Positions 8,995-16,142 of a stretch of DNA of 64,000 nt are shown here, piece by piece (the stretch's first letter is position 1; each line of letters opens with the position of its first letter). A model generated the notes under the pieces. The model saw nothing but the letters and a program-made list of their open reading frames with translations. It was not told the DNA's origin and made no database searches. Position numbers and translations under genes: made by a program. The DNA is from Photobacterium chitinilyticum (lineage in GTDB: Bacteria; Pseudomonadota; Gammaproteobacteria; Enterobacterales; Vibrionaceae): NCBI RefSeq assembly GCF_004104355.1, contig NZ_RJLM01000002.1:630881-694880 (forward strand). The letters are read 5' to 3'.

Positions 8995-9594
8995 TTACTG
9001 CCGTGGAAGGTAGGGTGACAGCTGCTTGTCCAGATAATCGGAAATGATGAGCTTGGCTTTCTCCGCGCAGATACCTTCCGGGTGTAGAGCACCGCGAAGC
9101 CAGATGCCATCGATTAGCGCGGCAATACCCTGCGCCACAAACGCAGCTTGCTCTGCTGGCAGTACCTGCTTAAGTTCATAGCGTAGGTGAGACAACAGAC
9201 GCTGCTCGTTAATCTGCTGCAGGCGGTGCAGCTGCGAGTCGTGCATTGCATGGGCCCAGAAAGCTAACCAGGTTTTAACGACCTTGCTTTCCATCTGATA
9301 ATCGTCAAAGTTCCCCGCGACGATGGCCTGGATACGCCCGGCAATATCTCGCTTATCCACTTGCTGTAATCGTGTTTTCACCGAGACAGATAGCTGCCGG
9401 AGAACGGCACGCATGGTTTCTTCCATAAGCCCGTGCTTGCCGCCAAAATAGTGGTTAATAATCCCAGGTGACACACCCGCTTTTCGGCTGATTAACGCAA
9501 CGCTCGCATTTGACAAGCCAACATCATTTACAACAGCCATCGTTGCATCAATCAGCTGCGGACGTCGAATTTCCGGCATCCCTAACTTCGGCAT
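8995..9594 (-). CDS. betI: BetI, TetR-family choline-responsive repressor
   Basis: 199 residues, about the length of E. coli BetI. It begins [18 protein letters not shown], nearly the family's signature start, followed by a TetR helix-turn-helix ([23 protein letters not shown]). The ligand domain has [11 protein letters not shown] and [15 protein letters not shown], both BetI hallmarks. BetI represses choline uptake and oxidation genes until choline is present. Here it heads an operon with choXWV; the usual betB and betA genes are missing. A perfect palindromic operator lies 20 bp upstream of its start, so it probably regulates itself. Confidence 0.95.
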   Translation of the reverse strand: MPKLGMPEIRRPQLIDATMAVVNDVGLSNASVALISRKAGVSPGIINHYFGGKHGLMEETMRAVLRQLSVSVKTRLQQVDKRDIAGRIQAIVAGNFDDYQMESKVVKTWLAFWAHAMHDSQLHRLQQINEQRLLSHLRYELKQVLPAEQAAFVAQGIAALIDGIWLRGALHPEGICAEKAKLIISDYLDKQLSPYLPRQ

Positions 9595-9613
9595 TTAACA
9601 CTCTCTTTTTTTT

Positions 9614-9627
9614 ATTGAACGTTCAAT
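9614..9627. promoter_or_regulatory. BetI operator
   Basis: A perfect 14-bp palindrome, ATTGAACGTTCAAT, 20 bp upstream of betI. It fits the BetI recognition pattern known from other proteobacteria. It would repress betI-choXWV. Confidence 0.85.
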
Positions 9628-10072
9628 TAAGAAAAACCTTACACGAAAGACTAGAAACGTTAAAGATAAATCATTAGTGTTGTAATAATGCGCTAGTCGT
9701 TGACTTGTGCTTAAGTTGTTGTATTTATGGTGAATAAGTTGCTTTTTGGCAGAAGTTAAAAATATTTTTTGTTTAGCGCTCGAAGTATTTTTGAAGGGCG
9801 GTATGCGCGAGTACACATAACCGCGAAGAGAAGCCCTTGTTGGTCAGGTTCTATCTACTCTTGAATCTAGTTGTATCATCAAGCTAGTACGAAGATCACA
9901 AAATGGTTCTGTCAGTATGTTAAGAGTATTAAGTTAGTAGTGTTTTACGTTATCATCATCGCGCAATTAACTTTTAGGCAATTAATTTCACTAGTAAAGA
10001 TGATGAATTTAGGATTCCATATTGCTATTGAGGTGATTCAATAAAGCACGTTACATTAGAAGAGATATTGTT
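9628..10072. other. Intergenic region between divergent betI and the membrane-protein gene
   Basis: 445 bp holding the promoters of two divergent genes. Beyond the BetI operator just outside it I see no convincing second operator and no coding frame; the minus frame 9595-9816 lacks recognisable protein character. Confidence 0.5.
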
Positions 10073-10621
10073 TTGCTAGAACTAGTTACAGAAGTATTAG
10101 GTTGGACGTCAGTGGCGTTCTACATTTCCATTACTGTGTTTAACAGTATGAAGTTCACCCGTTTTGCTGCGTTCGGCTCTGCTGCGAACGACATCATCTG
10201 GTCAATTCTCATGGGCTGGTGGCCAAAACTGATCCTCAACCTGTCTGTAGCTGCCATCAATACTTATCGTTACGTGAATGATTTCACCAAGTCAGCGAAA
10301 GTGGTGATTAATACATTGGCAGTGATTATGGCTGCGGCCATTCTTTACATTGTCTATGTTGCCGTAACGGCCTTTATTGCCGAGCCGACATTACCTGTAG
10401 CATTGCAATTTATGGACTTGGGCTTGATTGTCGCAGCACTGTATATGACGTCGTTACGAAAGTACCGTGTATTGATGTTGGTGTCTGGCTTTGTGGGTAT
10501 GGCTGCCTATTACGGTAATCCTCAAATGATGATCATCAAAGCATTGGTGATCGGCATTATGTCTTACAAACTGATTGCACCAAGCCAGCAAGAAAAAGAT
10601 GAGCTTGTTGTTCAACACTAA
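10073..10621 (+). CDS. Multi-pass inner membrane protein, YgjV-like layout
   Basis: 182 residues with five to six hydrophobic spans and a short charged tail (QQEKDELVVQH). The start shown is TTG 10073; no strong ribosome site stands out and no better ATG exists upstream. The order of spans and the segment LNLSVAAINTYRYVN, where helices alternate with short loops, recall the small YgjV-type membrane proteins. I cannot confirm the family. It stands alone between a divergent betI and a terminator. No catalytic motif is visible, and function is unknown. Confidence 0.7.
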   Translation: MLELVTEVLGWTSVAFYISITVFNSMKFTRFAAFGSAANDIIWSILMGWWPKLILNLSVAAINTYRYVNDFTKSAKVVINTLAVIMAAAILYIVYVAVTAFIAEPTLPVALQFMDLGLIVAALYMTSLRKYRVLMLVSGFVGMAAYYGNPQMMIIKALVIGIMSYKLIAPSQQEKDELVVQH

Positions 10622-10710
10622 TCATTGTCAAAATAGATTAAAAGCCGCATTTGATATTAATTCTGACCAGTTAAGTCAATGAGCAGTTGAATGATCCTGT
10701 GGTTGGTTAA

Positions 10711-10746
10711 AAATACCCTCAAGCATTCTGTTTGAGGGTATTTTTT
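10711..10746. terminator. Bidirectional terminator
   Basis: A 12-bp stem, 10711-10722 (AAATACCCTCAA) with 10732-10743, followed by T6 on the plus strand and preceded by an A run that gives T's on the minus strand. It serves the membrane-protein gene and the converging MoxR gene. Confidence 0.9.
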
Positions 10747-10755
10747 ATGTTGGCT

Positions 10756-11865
10756 CTAAGCTGCCTGGCTCAGGAATAACTTAGCCAGTTCGGCGTCTGC
10801 CAAGACGCCTTTTAGACTGGTATTGCTTGAATTCATCAAATCTTGCATCAAGCCTAGGCGCAGATCGTTCGGTAATACATCCATCTTGAGAAAAGCTTGG
10901 ATATTGCCCATTTGAGTCTTGTTGACTTTCAGTTTGGACACCTCGAGGTAGTGGTGCAGCCTGGTGCAGAGTGTCGCCAGGATATCAATACGCGGGTTGC
11001 TGCTGCCGACAGTTTTGACGATCTGCGGGCCAATCTCTTTGTCGAATTTTTTGCTGTCTACAATGGCCTGTGGCGATACCAGCTTGCTGAGGTTTTGCTC
11101 AACGAATGCGATAAATGCTGCGCAGGTTGTTTCGTCGAGGCATGACTGGGCCAGCATATTTACTAATGGAAGCTGCTCTTTCAGATCGTCGATTGGTGCA
11201 ATGCTCTGGAAAAACTGCACCAGCGATCGGGGAGTGGTTCGCTCGCCGTCGACCAGTTCTGGATAGGTAAGTACAAAGTCGATACCGCGTGGGTCTACGC
11301 CGCTCTTTTCTGCCCACATTGCCCAGGCCTTGGCATTGAACTCCATGGTTACATGCATCATACGGGTCAGCATCGCATCATCCATCGGCGTGACTGAATA
11401 GTCACCGCCATCCGGGTTGGCGGTCAGCACTATCTGCCAGCCTTCTGGCAGTGCCCAGCTGATCAGCTCATGGTTTTGCAGCAGCTGCATGATGCCTCGC
11501 AGGATCCGCTCATCAGCACGGTTAACGTCATCGATCAGCAGAATTCCCGGACCCGGTTCGGTCGGGACCCAATGAGGTGCGGCAAAGCGGGTAACTGTTT
11601 CGCCGTTTTCCAGTGTCTCGGTGATTGGCATACCCAGTAAGTCACCCATTTCCTCAAACTGAGCCGGAGCAATCGCGCGCCATTGCATGCCTTGTTCTTT
11701 GGCTATTTGCTCAACGAGCTGGGTTTTACCGATCCCGTGGCGACCCCAGATGCAGACCGGAACGCTGCGCTTGCCGTCGGCAGGCAGAAGGTGTTTGACA
11801 AACTGGCGAACTTCCGGTGCCTGACAGCTCAGGCCGTAATAAGTGTAATTGTGTTTGTGGCTCAT
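10756..11865 (-). CDS. MoxR-type AAA+ ATPase
   Basis: 369 residues from ATG 11865; a TTG at 11886 would add seven. Walker A is GRHGIGKT, Walker B ILLIDDVNRA, sensor-1 LTANPDGG, and the arginine region DDAMLTRMMH, all of the MoxR/RavA branch. MoxR ATPases act as chaperones that load or remodel partners through VWA-domain proteins. The gene directly follows the VWA gene at 11889, so they form an operon. The C-terminal 150 residues are helical without a further recognised domain. Substrate is unknown; the divergent LRR-BRCT genes next door are candidates. Confidence 0.9.
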   Translation of the reverse strand: MSHKHNYTYYGLSCQAPEVRQFVKHLLPADGKRSVPVCIWGRHGIGKTQLVEQIAKEQGMQWRAIAPAQFEEMGDLLGMPITETLENGETVTRFAAPHWVPTEPGPGILLIDDVNRADERILRGIMQLLQNHELISWALPEGWQIVLTANPDGGDYSVTPMDDAMLTRMMHVTMEFNAKAWAMWAEKSGVDPRGIDFVLTYPELVDGERTTPRSLVQFFQSIAPIDDLKEQLPLVNMLAQSCLDETTCAAFIAFVEQNLSKLVSPQAIVDSKKFDKEIGPQIVKTVGSSNPRIDILATLCTRLHHYLEVSKLKVNKTQMGNIQAFLKMDVLPNDLRLGLMQDLMNSSNTSLKGVLADAELAKLFLSQAA

Positions 11866-11888
11866 AAGAACTCGCTTAAGGGTCAAAT

Positions 11889-13148
11889 TCAGGATACAGA
11901 CATCGGGATCACGCGGCCGCTGCGGCGTAATTCGTCAAACTTATCTCCAGGCTCAAATTTAGAACTCGGCTCAGATTCAGCGCTGTGCAGCAACCACAGC
12001 AGCTGCATTCGGGGGGAAATTTCCGGAGCTGGTGCGCCTCCGTCAGTGAAGTAAATAATGGCGTCGAATCTGTGCTGATTGGCGTAGGCGATAGGCGCGT
12101 TAAAATCAGTGCCTCCGCGACCACAAACATTACTAGGAGCAATGCCCTTATACTGGTACGTCTGCTTAATATCGGTATCACATTCCAGCACTGTGATTTC
12201 GGCACCTGCCCGCCAGATATGGTCAATCTCCTCAAAGAAGATATTGAGTTGTTTGTCATCAACGCTGGCAGAGGTATCCACGGCGACTAACAGGCGCTGG
12301 TGTGGCTGAATTTTTGTCCCCGGTGTCGTCCCGTAACGCTTGGACGGGCGGCGCAGGGTATTTTTTACCGACGTACGACGGCTGCTGTTGGCAAATAGGC
12401 GTAACAGTCGGCGCCAGTTCACAGTGGCTTTGCGTTTGTCCAGAAGCCGAGTCAATACATGCAGGACCGCAGCAGGCAGGGTGCCTCGTGATTTCGCATC
12501 CAGCTCAATTCGCTGCGCTGCCTGGCTGAGTTTATTCTCCAACTGCTGCTCCAACAGGGAACGTTCTGCTTTCGCCGCATTGGCGAAGACTTGCCAGCCT
12601 TCGTGGCCCGGATTAAATGTTGGCGAAGTATTGTCGTTATTATTATTTCCACTACTGCGGCCGCTATCGCTAACAGAAGACAGCCACTGAGGAGGAAGTT
12701 CTTCGGTGGATTGAATTATTGCCTGATAGTAATAGGCCACCTCGCGGTTGGGCTCGAGCGGAGGCTGTTTGAGCTCTTGGCGCCATTCATTGAGGCCTGA
12801 GATCGTCATTGCCTGATTGGTCAGTTGCTTGGGTTCAAGGTATTGATTGACGACGAGATCGGCGGCCAGATCAAAACGAACTTTATCGGCGTAGCTGCCA
12901 CGAGCAAAGATATGTCCGAACACTAAGTGCAGTGCTTCATGCTTTAGTGCGCCTAATTGTTGATGTTCGTTCAATTTTTGCCAGGTTTCATTTTGGCAAA
13001 TCAGCTGAAGGTCGCTTTTACCCTGTGGCTTTGACAGAAGTGGTGGTGCATTTTCAGCACTGTTTGTCACTGTCGATTTTTGAAAGCTTCCTAGGTAATG
13101 GCCATAGAAAGGCTCACGCAACATAAGCTTTACCAGTATGCGTGACAA
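11889..13148 (-). CDS. Metallopeptidase-like/VWA protein (DUF2201 type), MoxR partner
   Basis: 419 residues. N-terminal half: LKHEALHLVFGH near residue 90 carries HExxH followed by a third His, the look of a zinc peptidase-like fold. C-terminal third: a VWA-like domain with a complete metal-ion-dependent adhesion site, VAVDTSASV, GRGGTDF and YFTDGGAP. The linker is Asn/Ser-rich (SGNNNNDNTSPTF). This fits the DUF2201 arrangement known to travel with MoxR ATPases. It precedes the ATPase gene by only a few bases. Whether the HExxH is an active protease is not known. No signal peptide is visible, so it is probably cytoplasmic. Confidence 0.85.
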   Translation of the reverse strand: MSRILVKLMLREPFYGHYLGSFQKSTVTNSAENAPPLLSKPQGKSDLQLICQNETWQKLNEHQQLGALKHEALHLVFGHIFARGSYADKVRFDLAADLVVNQYLEPKQLTNQAMTISGLNEWRQELKQPPLEPNREVAYYYQAIIQSTEELPPQWLSSVSDSGRSSGNNNNDNTSPTFNPGHEGWQVFANAAKAERSLLEQQLENKLSQAAQRIELDAKSRGTLPAAVLHVLTRLLDKRKATVNWRRLLRLFANSSRRTSVKNTLRRPSKRYGTTPGTKIQPHQRLLVAVDTSASVDDKQLNIFFEEIDHIWRAGAEITVLECDTDIKQTYQYKGIAPSNVCGRGGTDFNAPIAYANQHRFDAIIYFTDGGAPAPEISPRMQLLWLLHSAESEPSSKFEPGDKFDELRRSGRVIPMSVS

Positions 13149-13260
13149 TGTGTGCGTACTAATAGTCCGTACCGCTTAACTGTATGATTTTAATTCAATT
13201 ATCCATATAATGCGGATGTGGTCAATTGGTCCCGACTAATGATTTGTAAGGAGTAGGATA

Positions 13261-16068
13261 TTGAGTCACTTTGAGCTAGATGATTTTAATGCTGAGGAAT
13301 GCCTTGAGAAGGTACATGCATCAGTTCTTTCACTTGAGTACGACTGCTGTGATGAACGCCCTTCCTGGGCCGAGTTGGCGAAGGCATTCCCTAATTTAAA
13401 AGAATTTAGTTTCTCGTATTTTGGCTCAGATTCAAAAAAACGCCGAATTGAGACTGAATTCTTTCGCCGTTTTCCTGATCTCACTAGACTTAAAGTTGAT
13501 GAGTTGACTGTTGATTTGACTGGGGTCGAACCTGAACATCTGAATCATTTGACCTCAGTGAATTTTGATAAGTGTATTAATGGCCAGTATCTTTCTGTTT
13601 TCGGAAATCTGCCTGTTCTCGAAACGCTGGAAGTTAAGGTTAGCGGCGGCGATGTTGTATTTAAGACCGGTACAGAATCCGGTTTGAAGAACTTGAAATT
13701 ACAGCTGATAAATAATGTCCGTTCGATTGATTGTGATCTAGCGGCATCTTCTCTTGCAAAACTTGAGCTGGGAGAGTCGGGGTATCAGAATGACAATCAA
13801 GGGGCCGTGGATATCAAAGCCCTGAGTCTGCCAGCAACTCTTAACGAGCTAAAACTCGCTTTAACTCATGAGCCAAACCTGCCAGACAATTTGCTGGGAG
13901 ACAATCCCGAATTGGAACTGGTTCATATGACGCTGGGTAATGCGACACTTCCACCCAAGTTACTGGGTGATGTTCAATCTATCGATAAGCTGACGATAGC
14001 TCTTCGTGGTGAAACCCCACCCCTTCCGGAAACGTTGTTTGCGAACCTCAAGCGCGTTGATGATCTGAAGCTGGAGCTGGAATATACCCCGTGTAGCGCC
14101 GCTCTACTGCCTGCTGGGTTGCCGTTGAAAGTGTTTCATTACCGCAATGCTTCCGGTTTGATGACTGATGCCAATGAACTTCGGTTACCGGAACTGGATG
14201 AAGCATGGCTAGATGGTTTTGATGACGAACAGTTAGCCTGGCTTGAGCACAGCCCTAAAATTACTTACCTGAATATCGCTGGTATTAAGGAGATGCCGGA
14301 TGACTTTCCGTTTCTGCCGGCCTTGGAATATTTCATTTTGCGCAGTTGTCGAGGTCAGTCACTGCCAGCTTCTATTCGTTCAAATCCATTTGTTACGCAT
14401 TACTCTCACTGGGGTGTTCAACTGGAGAAACTGGGTGATCTTAGTGCTATGACTGGCTTGAAGAATGTCCGTTTGGTACCAGGTGAACATACTCAGAACA
14501 AACTGCCTGAGCTTGATGATCTTGCATCCGCGCCTGCATTGAAAGAAGTGGAGCTGCGGGTAAGCATGGAGTCTTTCGAGCCTGCATTGCTGAAACTGCC
14601 TATTGCGGCCCAGATTGAATTTTACCCTGAGACGTTGGCGAAAGAGTTCCAAATCCTGCGAACCTCAAGGCTGAGTGAAGATCAGATGCTTGAGCTGCTG
14701 ACAATATTGGCTAACGTCAACAAGCCGGCCCAGTTGCCGACGATGCCTGCGGCATTCCACCTGACGATGATGGAAGCGAAGTACAATCGTTTCAAAGCCC
14801 AGCATAAATCTTGGCTGCGTGAACAGGCGAAAGTCAGCGAGCTGCAACAGCCGTTTGGTGCCGGAAGTTGCCTGTTTATTGCCGGCCGCAGCGGCATTAA
14901 AACAACGGAGCTGAAAGTGAAAGCGGCTGAAATCGGCTTCAGAATTAGCAAGAAACTAGATAACAGTGTTACTCACTTACTACTGGGGTCTTGTCCGAAA
15001 CAGACCGCCGATTATGACTTAACTAGCCTGAAGCTTATTGACGATACCGTTTTACAGCAATGCTTTACCACACAGGCACCTAAATTTCTGCAACAGGATC
15101 AGGCTTCTGCTGGTGGTATGACTGACAGCGTGCTGGCTATGTTGGCTTCACCTGATGAAGGCTGCCACAAAGTGGCGGTGGAAATGCTGGCTCAGGGCGG
15201 TGTGACGGCAGAGATGCATATTCCCCTATTCCTGATCTTGAAAACGACGGCGGATAATGCTTTTCGAAAAGAGATCAAGCACCTGCTGGCGGGGCAGGGA
15301 GATGAGGCCTTTCTGTTGGCGGTGAGTGACCGCATCCTGTTCCACAATGTGCGCGGCCTGGATCAGTATGGTTCGCACAGAGGGCAGTGTGTGATGGTCG
15401 ATAAGCTTAAAAAACAGCGCAAAAAGTGGGGCGAGGCGCTTTGTACGGCTTTTGCAAAGGCCTATTATGATCGTTTTGGTGACGGGCTTATGTATGTCCT
15501 GATGCAAAAAGAACAAACCCCAGAACGTTTGGCGATTTTGTCGGAGCTGGTGGAGGACGATTGCCTCAACTGGCGTCGTGGGGCCGGCTTTGATCTCGTG
15601 TTGCAGGATGGTGATGAAAAAGAACGCTTAAAGCTGCACTGGCACCCGAGATACAAAATGAACTATGACGAGTTGCTTGGAGCGGCAAAAACACCGCTGC
15701 CTGCGGAGTTACCACTACGGGAATCGATTCGAAAACTGAACTTGGGCAACTGTCTGCTGAGCACCTTGCCGACGGGGATTGACCACTATCAGCACATTAG
15801 CGAATTGAGTCTGAGCTTCAACCCGTTGGAGACGTTACCAACTTCTCTGGTTAACTTTACTCAACTGGAGAGCCTGGATCTCTCGTATTGTCACTTCAGA
15901 GAATTCCCCAAGGTGCTGCTTAAGCTTTCAAACCTCAAGCGTCTGGATCTGCGCCGTGCTTGTCGGGTTGATTATGATTCTGGCTATGACGATCCAAGCT
16001 ATCGTAGCTTAACTGTCCCTGATGCTTTTCGTGCTTTGAACCCCGACTGCGAAATCCTGGAAGATTAA
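13261..16068 (+). CDS. Large LRR-BRCT-LRR protein, copy 1
   Basis: 935 residues from TTG 13261, with TAAGGAGT about eight bases upstream. Residues about 50-480 are irregular leucine-rich repeats. Residues about 535-610 form a BRCT-like domain (SCLFIAGRSG, KAAEIGFRISKKLDNSVTHLLLG), the fold that binds DNA ends or phosphopeptides in ligases and PARPs. Residues 620-700 are helical, HEAT-like. Residues about 815-900 are canonical LRRs (LNLGNCLLSTLPTGI, LDLSYCHFREFPKVL). No signal peptide or membrane span is seen. It is divergent from the VWA/MoxR pair, 112 bp away, and followed by a paralogue. Function is unknown. A eukaryotic-like repeat protein could be an effector, but the BRCT and the genomic context suggest an intracellular role. 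Confidence 0.88.
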   Translation: MSHFELDDFNAEECLEKVHASVLSLEYDCCDERPSWAELAKAFPNLKEFSFSYFGSDSKKRRIETEFFRRFPDLTRLKVDELTVDLTGVEPEHLNHLTSVNFDKCINGQYLSVFGNLPVLETLEVKVSGGDVVFKTGTESGLKNLKLQLINNVRSIDCDLAASSLAKLELGESGYQNDNQGAVDIKALSLPATLNELKLALTHEPNLPDNLLGDNPELELVHMTLGNATLPPKLLGDVQSIDKLTIALRGETPPLPETLFANLKRVDDLKLELEYTPCSAALLPAGLPLKVFHYRNASGLMTDANELRLPELDEAWLDGFDDEQLAWLEHSPKITYLNIAGIKEMPDDFPFLPALEYFILRSCRGQSLPASIRSNPFVTHYSHWGVQLEKLGDLSAMTGLKNVRLVPGEHTQNKLPELDDLASAPALKEVELRVSMESFEPALLKLPIAAQIEFYPETLAKEFQILRTSRLSEDQMLELLTILANVNKPAQLPTMPAAFHLTMMEAKYNRFKAQHKSWLREQAKVSELQQPFGAGSCLFIAGRSGIKTTELKVKAAEIGFRISKKLDNSVTHLLLGSCPKQTADYDLTSLKLIDDTVLQQCFTTQAPKFLQQDQASAGGMTDSVLAMLASPDEGCHKVAVEMLAQGGVTAEMHIPLFLILKTTADNAFRKEIKHLLAGQGDEAFLLAVSDRILFHNVRGLDQYGSHRGQCVMVDKLKKQRKKWGEALCTAFAKAYYDRFGDGLMYVLMQKEQTPERLAILSELVEDDCLNWRRGAGFDLVLQDGDEKERLKLHWHPRYKMNYDELLGAAKTPLPAELPLRESIRKLNLGNCLLSTLPTGIDHYQHISELSLSFNPLETLPTSLVNFTQLESLDLSYCHFREFPKVLLKLSNLKRLDLRRACRVDYDSGYDDPSYRSLTVPDAFRALNPDCEILED

Positions 16069-16142
16069 GGCTCAAATATTATAGCTTTAGACTGCGCTTA
16101 AATGACGAAAATTTAGAATATACAATAAATAAGGAACAATAC

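Noticed and set aside
9595-9816. Minus-strand open frame directly upstream of betI
   Set aside because: It covers the BetI operator and promoter region and has no family character; treated as non-coding.
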